Shown piece by piece: positions 24,374 to 33,056 of a stretch of DNA of 64,000 nt. The translations under genes were made by a program, and so were the position numbers. This stretch comes from Alcaligenes parafaecalis (GTDB lineage Bacteria; Pseudomonadota; Gammaproteobacteria; Burkholderiales; Burkholderiaceae_B): NCBI RefSeq assembly GCF_026344135.1, contig NZ_JAPKNA010000002.1, positions 62,001 to 126,000 on the forward strand, read 5' to 3'. Within the stretch, counting starts at the first letter, position 1. Every line of letters starts with the position of its first letter. Below the pieces are notes generated by a model. The model was not told the DNA's origin. It ran no database searches and worked only from the letters and a program-made list of their open reading frames with translations.

Positions 24374-24553
24374 TGTCTGGCTGGGGCGAAGTTCAGTGCG
24401 ATTGAACGCCAAAAGGGCTAAAATCACGGCAGAAGCGCCCCTGGGAACCCTTTGCAGGTTCCGCTTGAGCGGGTCTCCGGCTTGAAATTGGCTGGTTTCG
24501 ACCCTACTTATTGATATCTCGAAGTTTGTTTCGGCTTTTTGTTAGGATGAGTC

Positions 24554-24817
24554 GTGCCTATCTATGCGTATAAATGCAGCTCGTGCCAATACGAAAAAGA
24601 TGTGCTGCAAAAAATGTCGGACCCGGTTTTAGAGGTCTGTCCAGAATGTAAACAGCCTACCTTTACCAAACAGGTAACGGCGGCTGGATTCCAGCTCAAG
24701 GGTACGGGCTGGTATGTAACGGATTTTCGTAATCAGGGTGGCAGCAAGTCTGCGGAGAGTGGCTCTACGTCCACGCCCGCGCCTTCGACGACACCTTCGT
24801 CCTCATCATCCAGCTAA
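24554..24817 (+). CDS. FmdB-family zinc-ribbon protein
   Basis: An 87-residue protein from the GTG at 24554 (TTAGGA ahead). The N-terminal MPIYAYKCSSC then CPECKQP forms a four-cysteine zinc ribbon, followed by AGFQLKGTGWYVTDF, the FmdB/CxxC_CxxC_SSSS signature. The tail is a low-complexity Ser/Thr/Pro run ending in six serines, as the family name suggests. Its function is uncertain (a proposed regulatory protein). In many beta-proteobacteria it precedes DUF502 and aspS exactly as here. Confidence 0.92.
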   Translation: MPIYAYKCSSCQYEKDVLQKMSDPVLEVCPECKQPTFTKQVTAAGFQLKGTGWYVTDFRNQGGSKSAESGSTSTPAPSTTPSSSSSS

Positions 24818-24828
24818 GACCACTTCTT

Positions 24829-25488
24829 ATGCGCCCCTTCAAGCGTTATTTCGTCACTGGCCTGCTCATCTGGGTGCCCCTGGTCATCACCGTATGGGTG
24901 ATGACCTTGCTGATCGAAACGCTGGAGAGCGTGGTGCCGGAGTTTCTGTCCTCGCAGGCCCTGTTTGGCCTGCGGATTCCCGGCTTTAGAATTGTGCTGG
25001 TGCTGGCGGTCTTGTTTGGAACGGGTTTGCTGGCGGCCAATTACCTGGGCCGCGCAGTGGTGGATCGTTGGGAATTGCTACTTGGGCGTATTCCTTTGGT
25101 GCGTTCCATTTATAATTCGGTCAAGCAAGTCAGTGATACGGTGTTGGCACCCGATGGTCAGGCGTTTCGCGAGGCCGTCCTGGTGCAGTATCCCAGGGCC
25201 GGTTCCTGGACCATTGCCTTTTTGACTGGTACGCCGGGCGGACAAGTGGCGCAGATATTGGGAGACGATTTTGTCAGCGTCTACGTGCCCACCACGCCCA
25301 ACCCGACTTCCGGTTTTTTCCTGATGATGCCTCGGGCGGATGTACACAAGCTCGACATGACAGTGGATGCGGCGCTTAAATACATCGTATCCATGGGAGT
25401 GGTTGGCCCTACCGAGCCGATCGCTTTACCCCCTGTTTCTGACCAGCCGGAAGGGCCCGATGGGGCACCCCCCTTGGCTGGAACCTGA
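24829..25488 (+). CDS. DUF502 membrane protein
   Basis: A 219-residue protein with two N-terminal membrane helices (about residues 7-30 and 55-78). It then has the conserved LLGRIPLVRSIYNSVKQVSD and the soluble part with VSVYVPTTPNPTSGFFLMMP, recognisable as DUF502. The family's role is unknown. It begins 11 bases after the fmdB-type gene and 42 bases ahead of aspS, so the three are probably one operon. Confidence 0.92.
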   Translation: MRPFKRYFVTGLLIWVPLVITVWVMTLLIETLESVVPEFLSSQALFGLRIPGFRIVLVLAVLFGTGLLAANYLGRAVVDRWELLLGRIPLVRSIYNSVKQVSDTVLAPDGQAFREAVLVQYPRAGSWTIAFLTGTPGGQVAQILGDDFVSVYVPTTPNPTSGFFLMMPRADVHKLDMTVDAALKYIVSMGVVGPTEPIALPPVSDQPEGPDGAPPLAGT

Positions 25489-25530
25489 ATTTTCCAATTT
25501 GCAGTTTTTACTATTTCGGAGTCATCCTAG

Positions 25531-27318
25531 ATGCGTACGTGTTATACCGGCGAGGTTTCCAAAGAATACCTGGGCCAGACGGTCAATTTGTTTGGCTGGG
25601 TACATCGTCGCCGCGACCACGGGGGTGTGATTTTCATTGATCTGCGCGACCGTGAGGGTCTGGCGCAGGTTGTCGTCAACCCCGACAACGTGCAGGCCTT
25701 TGAAGTGGCCGAACGTATCCGTAATGAGTACTGCTTGCGCATTACCGGCCGCGTTCAGGCTCGTCCTGAAGGCACGGTCAATCCTGATCTGCGCTCGGGC
25801 GAGATCGAAATCGTTTGCGACGAAATCGAAATCCTGAACGCTTCGGTCACGCCTGCTTTCCAGTTGGATGATGACAATCTGTCCGAAACCACGCGTCTGA
25901 CGCACCGTGTTCTGGATTTGCGCCGTCCGCAAATGCAGAACAACCTGATGCTGCGCTATAAAGTGGCCATGCAGTCCCGTCGCTATCTGGACGACCTGGG
26001 TTTCATTGATATTGAAACCCCCATGTTGACCAAGAGCACCCCTGAAGGCGCTCGCGACTACCTGGTGCCCTCGCGTGTGAACGCAGGCGAATTCTTCGCG
26101 CTGCCCCAGTCGCCCCAGTTGTTCAAGCAAATGCTGATGGTGTCCGGCTTTGACCGTTACTACCAGATCACCAAGTGCTTCCGCGACGAAGACTTGCGCG
26201 CTGACCGTCAGCCAGAATTCACCCAGATCGACTGCGAAACCTCCTTCTTGAACGAAGAGCAGATTCGCGAAATCTTTGAAGGCATGGTCACGCACATTTT
26301 CCGTACCGTGCAAAACGTGGAACTGCCTAAATTCCCCACCATGAGCTGGACTGAAGCCATGCAGCGCTACGGTTCGGACAAGCCTGACCTGCGCGTCAAG
26401 CTGGAGTTCGTGGACGTGGCTGACCTGATGCGTGAAGTGGACTTCAAGGTTTTCTCCGCACCGGCCAACGATCCTTCCTGCCGCGTGGTGGCCTTGCGTG
26501 TTCCCGGTGGTGGCGCCATGCCCCGCAGCGAAATCGACGCCTACACCAAGTTCGTGGGTATCTACGGTGCCAAGGGTCTGGCGTACATCAAGGTCAACGA
26601 TGTCACCTCGATTCCTGAAGGCCTGCAGTCGCCTATCGTCAAGAACATCAACGTCGAGGTTCTGACGCAGGTCATGGAGCGCACCGGCGCCCAGAATGGC
26701 GACCTGATTTTCTTCGGTGCTGACAAAGCCAAGATCGTGAACGACGCCATTGGTGCTCTGCGCATCAAAATTGGTCACAGCGAATTCGGTAAAGAAAACG
26801 GTCTGGTCGAGCAAGGCTGGAAACCCCTGTGGGTCGTGGACTTCCCGATGTTCGAGTACGACGAAGGCGAAAACCGTTACTTTGCGGCTCACCATCCGTT
26901 CACCAGCCCCAAAGATGGCCACGAAGACCTGCTGGAAACAGATCCCGGCAAAGCCTTCGCCAAGGCGTACGACATGGTGCTGAACGGTTGGGAAGTGGGT
27001 GGCGGTTCGGTCCGTATTCACCGTGCCGACGTTCAAAGCAAAGTGTTCAATGCTCTGAACATTGGTCCTGAAGAAGCACAACTGAAGTTCGGCTTCCTGC
27101 TGGATGCGCTGCAATACGGTGCGCCTCCTCACGGTGGTCTGGCTATGGGTCTGGATCGTCTGGTCACCTTGATGGCCGGTGCCGATTCGATCCGTGACGT
27201 GATTGCTTTCCCCAAGACACAACGTGCTCAGTGTTTGCTGACCCAGGCCCCATCGGCTGTGGATGAGCAGCAACTGCGCGAGTTGCACATTCGTCTGCGG
27301 GCTGTTGAAAACAAGTAA
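25531..27318 (+). CDS. aspS: aspartate--tRNA ligase
   Basis: A 595-residue class IIb aminoacyl-tRNA synthetase. An N-terminal OB anticodon-binding domain (about residues 1-110, with VNLFGWVHRRRDHGGVIFID) is followed by the catalytic core: motif 2 as FRDEDLRADRQPEFTQID and motif 3 as GLAMGLDRLVTLMAG. The bacterial GAD insertion domain lies between. It charges tRNA-Asp; in bacteria that also use GatCAB it may charge tRNA-Asn, which cannot be told from sequence reading alone. A CGGAG site stands before the ATG. Confidence 0.97.
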   Translation: MRTCYTGEVSKEYLGQTVNLFGWVHRRRDHGGVIFIDLRDREGLAQVVVNPDNVQAFEVAERIRNEYCLRITGRVQARPEGTVNPDLRSGEIEIVCDEIEILNASVTPAFQLDDDNLSETTRLTHRVLDLRRPQMQNNLMLRYKVAMQSRRYLDDLGFIDIETPMLTKSTPEGARDYLVPSRVNAGEFFALPQSPQLFKQMLMVSGFDRYYQITKCFRDEDLRADRQPEFTQIDCETSFLNEEQIREIFEGMVTHIFRTVQNVELPKFPTMSWTEAMQRYGSDKPDLRVKLEFVDVADLMREVDFKVFSAPANDPSCRVVALRVPGGGAMPRSEIDAYTKFVGIYGAKGLAYIKVNDVTSIPEGLQSPIVKNINVEVLTQVMERTGAQNGDLIFFGADKAKIVNDAIGALRIKIGHSEFGKENGLVEQGWKPLWVVDFPMFEYDEGENRYFAAHHPFTSPKDGHEDLLETDPGKAFAKAYDMVLNGWEVGGGSVRIHRADVQSKVFNALNIGPEEAQLKFGFLLDALQYGAPPHGGLAMGLDRLVTLMAGADSIRDVIAFPKTQRAQCLLTQAPSAVDEQQLRELHIRLRAVENK

Positions 27319-27336
27319 GTCAGATCGGGGGACAGC

Positions 27337-28188
27337 GTGTCAGTGATTCGGGTAGTTAGCTACAACATTCACAAAGGCCGCTCGGCTTCGGGCAAACGGG
27401 AGTCTTTGGCAGATCTGCGCCTGGGACTTTACGGACTGTCTCCTGACCTGTTGTTCTTGCAGGAAGTGCAGGGGCGTAACCAGCTACAAGGTAGTCTGGA
27501 CGCCCAGCACGAATCCCTGGCCGCTGCCTTGCGCATGAATACGGCCTACGGGTGCAACGTGGTTCGTCCTCATACGGACCACGGCAACGCGCTCTTGTCG
27601 CGTTTCCCCATCTTGCAGTACGAAAACCAGGATATTTCCGACCACCGTATGGAGCAGCGCGGTTTGCTCCATGCCGTTGTGGATGTAGGTGGCCGTCCGG
27701 TGCATTGCATTGTGGTCCATCTGGGCTTGTTCAATGGCGGGCGGGTTCGTCAGGTTCAGGCTTTGCTCGATCGCATCAAGCGTATTGTCCCGGCGGACGA
27801 GCCTTTGCTGATCGCAGGCGACTTCAACGACTGGAACAACCGGCTGGCGCCGATCTTTGTGCAGCAATTGAATCTGTACGAAGTGTTTTCTTTCTCGCCT
27901 CGTGGTCAGGCTGACAAGCGGTTCCGCTTGCGCCAACCCATTCAGTGGCTGCGCACCATGCGTAAAAGCGGTTTGGTGGTGCCGGATCAAGGTATCCAGC
28001 TTGGCGTGAATGGGGCGGCACGCATGACGCCACCACCACGCACCTTCCCGGCAGCGTTCCCCTGGTTGCGTCTGGATCGTGTCTATCAGCGTGGTTTCGC
28101 GGTGCGTAATGCCCGTGTGCTGGTGGGCGAGCCCTGGAAGCAGCTCTCTGACCACGCCCCTATTTTGACTGAGCTGGAGCTGCCCTAA
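27337..28188 (+). CDS. endonuclease/exonuclease/phosphatase-family protein
   Basis: A 283-residue protein from the GTG at 27337 with a GGGGG ribosome site. Motifs of the EEP fold are seen in order: VVSYNIHKGR, LFLQEVQGR (metal-binding Glu), IVVHLGLF, IAGDFNDWNN and the final LSDHAPILTELEL. Members include nucleases, phosphodiesterases and lipid phosphatases. Its place directly ahead of a cardiolipin synthase gene (33 bases) is common in this group and hints at a role near phospholipids, but the substrate is not known. Confidence 0.88.
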   Translation: MSVIRVVSYNIHKGRSASGKRESLADLRLGLYGLSPDLLFLQEVQGRNQLQGSLDAQHESLAAALRMNTAYGCNVVRPHTDHGNALLSRFPILQYENQDISDHRMEQRGLLHAVVDVGGRPVHCIVVHLGLFNGGRVRQVQALLDRIKRIVPADEPLLIAGDFNDWNNRLAPIFVQQLNLYEVFSFSPRGQADKRFRLRQPIQWLRTMRKSGLVVPDQGIQLGVNGAARMTPPPRTFPAAFPWLRLDRVYQRGFAVRNARVLVGEPWKQLSDHAPILTELELP

Positions 28189-28220
28189 AGGGGCTTTGCC
28201 GTTCAGTGGTTTCTTAACGC

Positions 28221-29477
28221 ATGGGCCTAGCAAGCATGCCAAGTCTGAAGCGCGATCCACTTTGGCACGAAGGTAATCACATTACCTTGCTGCAAAACGG
28301 CCAGGAGTTCTTTCCGGCTATTTGCGAGGCTATCGATCAGGCCCAAAAGCGCCTGCATCTGGAAACCTATATCTTCAATCTGGATGACAGCGGCCACAGC
28401 GTTTTGGACGCCTTGCGGCGGGCCTGTGAGCGCGGTGTGCGCGTGCGTGTGGTGATCGATGGTTTTGGCAGCGATGTCCATGCCTTGCAGATTGCCGAGC
28501 AATTAAAGGCAATGCGCGCCCGCTACCGGATTTATCGCCCCAAGCCACAAGGCTGGCGTGAGCCGCGCCTGTCCTTGCGTCGTCTGCGCAGATTGCATCG
28601 AAAGATGCTGGTGGTCGATGAGCGCATTGGCTTTGTCGGTGGCATCAATATTCTGGATGATTTTGATGATGTGCCCTTGATCAACGGGCAGGGCAGGCCG
28701 CGCTTTGATTTCGCCGTGCGCTGTGAAGGCCCGATTGTGGATGATATGGTGCGTGCGCAGCAGGCCTTGTGGCTGCGCATGGCCTGGCGCAGACGCAAGG
28801 ACTGGGACAGTTTCACGCAGCGCTTTACCACCTGGCGCGAATGGCGCAAGCGACGTCAGGCTCGCAAGAAGGCGGAGCAGGCTGGTCAGGTGTTTGACGG
28901 GATACGGGCCAGTTTGTTGCTGCGGGATAATGTGCGGCATCGCCAGCAAATTGAGCAGGCGTATCTGCAATTGCTGTGCAAGGCGCAAGAGCAAGTCATC
29001 CTGGCCAATGCCTATTTCTTTCCTGGTCGTACATTGCGACGGCGTATTGAACAGGCCGCCGAGCGTGGTGTGCGAGTGCGCTTGCTATTGCAAGGCCATG
29101 CCGAGTATTTCCTGCAATATCGGGCCTGTAGATTCATGTATGGCCAGTTGCTGGATCATGGCATTGAGCTGTACGAGTACAAGGCCAGTTATTTGCATGC
29201 CAAAGTCGCTGTCATTGATGATTATGCGATGGTGGGTTCGTCCAACCTGGACCCGTTCAGCCTGCTGTTGGCGCGTGAGGCCAATGTCCTGATTCAGGAC
29301 GCGCCTTTTACGCAAAACCTGCAGTCCAGGCTGGAGTACGAAATCGAGCACAATGCCGCGCGGGTTTACCAGGAGCAGTACCAGCGTCTGGGCCTGTTTA
29401 GCCGGATGGGCGATTATCTGGCCTATGGTATGTTGCGCCTGGGCGTGCTGTTAACAGGTAAATCGTCTCTGTATTGA
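28221..29477 (+). CDS. clsB: cardiolipin synthase B
   Basis: A 418-residue phospholipase D-superfamily protein without N-terminal membrane helices, as in ClsB. The two HKD motifs are seen as HRKMLVVDERIGFVGGINI and HAKVAVIDDYAMVGSSNLD. The pairing of two HKD half-sites in one chain fits phosphatidyl transfer to make cardiolipin at the inner membrane. The start is uncertain: neither the ATG at 28221 nor that at 28236 has a clear ribosome site, so translation may be coupled to the gene ahead. Confidence 0.9.
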   Translation: MGLASMPSLKRDPLWHEGNHITLLQNGQEFFPAICEAIDQAQKRLHLETYIFNLDDSGHSVLDALRRACERGVRVRVVIDGFGSDVHALQIAEQLKAMRARYRIYRPKPQGWREPRLSLRRLRRLHRKMLVVDERIGFVGGINILDDFDDVPLINGQGRPRFDFAVRCEGPIVDDMVRAQQALWLRMAWRRRKDWDSFTQRFTTWREWRKRRQARKKAEQAGQVFDGIRASLLLRDNVRHRQQIEQAYLQLLCKAQEQVILANAYFFPGRTLRRRIEQAAERGVRVRLLLQGHAEYFLQYRACRFMYGQLLDHGIELYEYKASYLHAKVAVIDDYAMVGSSNLDPFSLLLAREANVLIQDAPFTQNLQSRLEYEIEHNAARVYQEQYQRLGLFSRMGDYLAYGMLRLGVLLTGKSSLY

Positions 29478-29570
29478 GGCTTGTCGGGCCGATTGCGCGG
29501 GCCTTTATCCATACAAGGTGCCGACAGCCGGGCAGAGCCTTATAAAATACTCTCTATACTTTAAGAGTTT

Positions 29571-29584
29571 GGTCCCGAAGGACC
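29571..29584. promoter_or_regulatory. small hairpin in the frmA leader
   Basis: GGTCC-cgaa-GGACC, a 5-bp perfect stem with a CGAA tetraloop, 45 bases ahead of the frmA start and just after an AT-rich stretch containing TATACT (29555-29560). It could be a leader structure or a regulator site. No frmR-like gene is next to it. Confidence 0.3.
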
Positions 29585-29629
29585 GAGTTTGCCGTAACCA
29601 TAATTACTTTTACCCGGAGGGTGGACCAC

Positions 29630-30736
29630 ATGAAGACACGTGCAGCAGTTGCCTGGAAAGCGGGCGCTCCGCTAACGATTGAAGAGGTCGATCTGGCAGG
29701 TCCCCAAGCGGGCGAAGTGCTGGTCGAGATCAAGGCGACGGGCATTTGCCATACCGATTACTACACCCTGTCTGGCGCTGATCCAGAAGGTTTGTTTCCT
29801 GCCATCCTGGGCCATGAAGGTGCAGGCGTGGTACTGGATGTGGGCGCGGGTGTCACCAGCCTGCGTCCCGGCGATCACGTGATCCCTCTGTACACGCCCG
29901 AGTGCCGCCAGTGCAAATCTTGCCTGTCGCGCAAGACCAACCTGTGTACGGCGATTCGCTCTACCCAGGGCAAGGGTCTGATGCCGGACGGAACGTCGCG
30001 TTTCTCCATCGGTGGCAAGCCTGTGCACCATTACATGGGCACATCGACTTTCGCCAACCATATCGTGGTGCCGGAAATTGCCTTGGCCAAGATTCGCAAC
30101 GACGCTCCTTTCGACAAGGTGTGCTACATCGGCTGTGGCGTCACCACAGGCTTGGGCGCTGTGCTGTTCACCGCCAAAGTGGAAGCGGGCGCTAACGTGG
30201 TGGTGTTCGGTCTGGGTGGTATCGGCCTGAACGTGATCCAGGGCGCCAAGATGGTTGGCGCTGGCAAGATCATTGGCGTGGATATCAACCCCGAGCGCGA
30301 AGCTATGGCTCGGCAATTCGGCATGACCGACTTTGTGAATCCCAATGAGGTTGAAAACGTGGTCGACCACATTATTCAACTGACAGACGGCGGTGCGGAT
30401 TACTCCTTTGAATGTATCGGCAACACCAAGGTGATGCGTCAGGCGCTGGAGTGCTGCCACCGTGGTTGGGGCCAGTCCATCATTATTGGTGTGGCTGAAG
30501 CCGGTGCAGAAATCTCCACTCGTCCATTCCAGTTGGTGACCGGCCGCGAATGGAAGGGCTCCGCCTTTGGTGGCGCTCGTGGTCGTACCGACGTACCGAC
30601 AATTGTGGATTGGTACATGGACGGCAAGATCAATATCGACGATCTGATCACCCACACTCTGCCGCTGGAACGCATTAACGAAGGTTTCGACCTGATGAAT
30701 GCCGGTAAATCCATCCGTTCGGTGGTGATGTACTAA
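29630..30736 (+). CDS. frmA: S-(hydroxymethyl)glutathione dehydrogenase / class III alcohol dehydrogenase
   Basis: A 368-residue zinc-dependent medium-chain dehydrogenase. I start at the ATG at 29630 behind CGGAGG. Catalytic zinc ligands are in GICHTDYYTL and GHEGAGVV; structural zinc cysteines are in CRQCKSCLSRKTNLC; the NAD site is VFGLGGIGLNVIQG. It oxidises the glutathione adduct of formaldehyde to S-formylglutathione and can reduce S-nitrosoglutathione. The hydrolase for the next step (frmB) follows after 130 bases with a weak terminator-like hairpin between, so the two may be separately or jointly transcribed. Confidence 0.95.
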   Translation: MKTRAAVAWKAGAPLTIEEVDLAGPQAGEVLVEIKATGICHTDYYTLSGADPEGLFPAILGHEGAGVVLDVGAGVTSLRPGDHVIPLYTPECRQCKSCLSRKTNLCTAIRSTQGKGLMPDGTSRFSIGGKPVHHYMGTSTFANHIVVPEIALAKIRNDAPFDKVCYIGCGVTTGLGAVLFTAKVEAGANVVVFGLGGIGLNVIQGAKMVGAGKIIGVDINPEREAMARQFGMTDFVNPNEVENVVDHIIQLTDGGADYSFECIGNTKVMRQALECCHRGWGQSIIIGVAEAGAEISTRPFQLVTGREWKGSAFGGARGRTDVPTIVDWYMDGKINIDDLITHTLPLERINEGFDLMNAGKSIRSVVMY

Positions 30737-30755
30737 TAGAAGTCGCTTGAAGAGG

Positions 30756-30780
30756 GGGCAGGCACTAGCCTGTGCCCTTT
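30756..30780 (+). terminator. possible weak terminator after frmA
   Basis: GGCAC (30761-30765) pairs with GTGCC (30772-30776), extendable with a bulge to GGGCAGGC/GCCTGTGCCC, followed by a short CTTT. Partial read-through into frmB seems likely. Confidence 0.4.
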
Positions 30781-30866
30781 ATCCCGGCCTCAGAGATCGT
30801 GTGTGCAGCCTTTGGGCGTGTCACCCGACCTGGGGCCGGATCTGCAATTGAGAATACGAGGGGGCT

Positions 30867-31760
30867 ATGACTCAGACACTGGAACTGCTCAACGAACACC
30901 GCTGTTTTGATGGTTGGCAGCGCTACTACCAACACGCTTCGCAGACAATTGGCCTGCCCATGCGTTTTTCTGTGTATATGCCGCCGCAATTACAGGCCAG
31001 AGCCCAGAAGGGTGCCGCCAGCCTGGCAGACGCCATCGGCCAAGGCCGTGTGCCTGTGCTGTTTTTCCTGGCAGGCCTGACCTGCACCGAAGAAACCTTC
31101 ATGATCAAGGCCGGTGCCCAGCGTTATGCTGCCGAGCACGGCATCATGCTGGTCACCCCCGACACCAGCCCGCGTGGCGCCGGAGTAGAAGGGGAGGACG
31201 AGGGTTGGGATCTGGGAACCGGTGCCGGCTTCTATCTGGATGCGACCCAAGCTGGCTGGAGTAAGAACTACCGCATGGAAAGCTATGTGACCCAGGAGCT
31301 GTTTGATCTGGTCACCACCATCCTGCCGGGCGATGCTAGCCGCGCAGGCATTTTTGGTCATTCCATGGGTGGCCACGGTGCCTTGACGCTGGCTCTGCGC
31401 CATCCCGGCAAGTACCGCTCCGTGTCGGCCTTTGCTCCCATTACGGCGCCAACACGCTGCCCCTGGGGCGAAAAAGCCTTTGGTGCCTACTTGGGTCAGG
31501 ATCGCCAGGATTGGGAACAGCACGACGCCAGTGCCTTGATGGCCAAGACCAGCACGCCGTATCCCGCCGGTATTTTGGTCGATCAGGGTTTGAACGATGG
31601 TTTTCTGGCCGAACAACTGTATCCGGAAGTATTCGAGCAGGCGTGCGAGCAGGCCAAACAGCCTTTGACCCTGCGTCGTCACGAAGGCTATGACCACGGC
31701 TACTACTTCATCTCGACCTTCATTCAGGACCATCTGAATTTCCACGCCGAGCGACTGTGA
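30867..31760 (+). CDS. frmB: S-formylglutathione hydrolase
   Basis: A 297-residue alpha/beta hydrolase of the esterase D family. The nucleophile is in FGHSMGGHGALTLAL; the oxyanion-hole region is LAGLTCTEETFMIKAGAQR; the acid and histidine lie in LVDQGLNDGFL and HEGYDHGYYFI. It splits S-formylglutathione into formate and glutathione in the cytoplasm, completing glutathione-dependent formaldehyde oxidation begun by the frmA product. The first 20 residues (TLELLNEHRCFDGWQRYYQH) agree with the family start. Confidence 0.95.
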   Translation: MTQTLELLNEHRCFDGWQRYYQHASQTIGLPMRFSVYMPPQLQARAQKGAASLADAIGQGRVPVLFFLAGLTCTEETFMIKAGAQRYAAEHGIMLVTPDTSPRGAGVEGEDEGWDLGTGAGFYLDATQAGWSKNYRMESYVTQELFDLVTTILPGDASRAGIFGHSMGGHGALTLALRHPGKYRSVSAFAPITAPTRCPWGEKAFGAYLGQDRQDWEQHDASALMAKTSTPYPAGILVDQGLNDGFLAEQLYPEVFEQACEQAKQPLTLRRHEGYDHGYYFISTFIQDHLNFHAERL

Positions 31761-31795
31761 TCGCTGGATAAACTAGGTCGCACTTTGTTATTTTT

Positions 31796-31864
31796 CGGTG
31801 GGCAAGAAGGCGTTACGCTCAATCAGCCACGGTTTTTTGCCTGTTTGTGGTGTTCTGCCCACCG
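31796..31864. repeat. long-range stem-loop between frmB and rpoH
   Basis: CGGTGGGCA (31796-31804) is exactly complementary to 31856-31864; with one bulged base the stem extends to 13 bp. The 51-base interior includes a CCAC/GTGG stem and a T6 run. It starts 36 bases after the frmB stop. It may end the frmB transcript or be a separate structured element ahead of the rpoH promoter region. Confidence 0.45.
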
Positions 31865-31936
31865 ATTTGCTGTAGTTTTCCCTCCAGTAGTGAACTTTTT
31901 CTTGCTGCGACACTCTTATTCCTGTATTCGAAATTT

Positions 31937-31963
31937 TTAGCACTCCAGAGCATCGAGTGCTAA
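31937..31963. promoter_or_regulatory. CIRCE element (HrcA operator) upstream of rpoH
   Basis: TTAGCACTC (31937-31945), nine bases, GAGTGCTAA (31955-31963): a perfect match to the CIRCE consensus TTAGCACTC-N9-GAGTGCTAA bound by the heat-shock repressor HrcA. It ends 84 bases ahead of the rpoH start. A candidate promoter, TTGCTG-N17-TATTCG, ends just before it, so bound HrcA would block transcription. Confidence 0.92.
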
Positions 31964-32047
31964 ACTCAATGATTGTTGAAATACGTTTTGTACGGTTTGA
32001 GGGCCTTGTTTTTGTGCTCTCGCCGGCTGACTTTTGAAGGATTTTCC

Positions 32048-32944
32048 ATGACACAACAAGCGAACGCTTTGGCCCTGACGTCTGGTAATGATCTGGTCGC
32101 CGCCGTGTCTAATCCAGGCGCACTGGGGACGATCGAAGCGTATATTTCTGCTGTTAATCGCCTGCCCATGCTCAGCGCTGAACGCGAAACCGAGCTGGGT
32201 CAGCGCCTGCGCGACCAGGATGACCTGGACGCTGCACGAGAACTGATTTTGTCGCACCTGCGTCTGGTGGTTTCCATTGCCCGCCAGTACCTGGGTTATG
32301 GCTTGCCTCACGCCGACCTGATTCAGGAAGGTAATGTGGGCCTGATGAAGGCCGTGAAACGCTTTGACCCCGATCGCGGTGTGCGTCTGGTGTCCTTTGC
32401 CGTTCACTGGATCAAGGCCGAAATCCACGAATATGTCGTGCGCAACTGGCGCATGGTGAAAGTGGCGACCACCAAGGCCCAACGCAAGCTGTTTTTCAAT
32501 TTGCGTCGCATGCGTCCAGATGGTCAAACGCTGGATACTGCTCAGGTTGACGCCATTGCGCGTGAATTGGATGTACGCCCGCAGGACGTCAGTGAAATGG
32601 AAGTGCGTCTGTCCGGTCACGATATGGCTCTGGAAGCCCCGGCCAACGACGACGATGAACATTTTGCACCTATTTCCTACCTGTCCGATGAAGGACACGA
32701 GGAACCGACACGCGTGCTGGAGCGCCGTGCCCAGGACATGCTGGAAGGCAGCGGCCTGGAAGAAGCTATCGATACGCTGGACGAGCGTTCGCAGCGCATT
32801 GTGCGCGCCCGCTGGTTGCAGGACGATGGCGGTGCCACTCTGCACGATCTGGCCGCCGAATTTGGCGTGTCGGCAGAGCGTATCCGTCAGATCGAAGTGG
32901 CTGCATTCAAGAAGCTGCGCGTCGCTTTGGCTGGCGCGGTTTAA
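32048..32944 (+). CDS. rpoH: RNA polymerase sigma-32 factor (heat shock)
   Basis: A 298-residue group 3 sigma factor. I start at the ATG at 32048 behind GAAGGA; the frame is open from 31973 but that part overlaps the leader. Region 2 is seen as LRLVVSIARQYLGYGLPHAD and IQEGNVGLMKAVKRFDPDRG. The RpoH-specific box is QRKLFFNLRRMRP. The region 4 helix-turn-helix is LHDLAAEFGVSAERIRQIE. It directs RNA polymerase to heat-shock genes. A perfect CIRCE site upstream implies that HrcA also controls it. A strong terminator follows at 33107-33135. Confidence 0.96.
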   Translation: MTQQANALALTSGNDLVAAVSNPGALGTIEAYISAVNRLPMLSAERETELGQRLRDQDDLDAARELILSHLRLVVSIARQYLGYGLPHADLIQEGNVGLMKAVKRFDPDRGVRLVSFAVHWIKAEIHEYVVRNWRMVKVATTKAQRKLFFNLRRMRPDGQTLDTAQVDAIARELDVRPQDVSEMEVRLSGHDMALEAPANDDDEHFAPISYLSDEGHEEPTRVLERRAQDMLEGSGLEEAIDTLDERSQRIVRARWLQDDGGATLHDLAAEFGVSAERIRQIEVAAFKKLRVALAGAV

Positions 32945-33056
32945 GTCGTTTTAAAGAGTTACAACTTTTCGGGGAATCCGAAGAACTTAAGCTGATTTTC
33001 GCGGACTAAACAATACATTTGCTGATTTTTGCCACCTATGCAATTCGGCATTTGCG

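Noticed and set aside
24440..24553. Possible tRNA or 6S RNA in the leader of the FmdB-type gene (GGTTTCGACCC, nearby hairpin)
   Set aside because: No acceptor stem, anticodon arm or the closing stems of 6S RNA can be drawn.
24740..24815. Low-complexity TCC/TCA run
   Set aside because: It codes for the Ser-rich tail typical of FmdB-type proteins.
25522..27288. 588-codon open frame antisense to aspS
   Set aside because: It is a mirror of the codon bias of aspS, as are long antisense frames opposite ctaD, hutU, hutH and the receptors; no protein family features.
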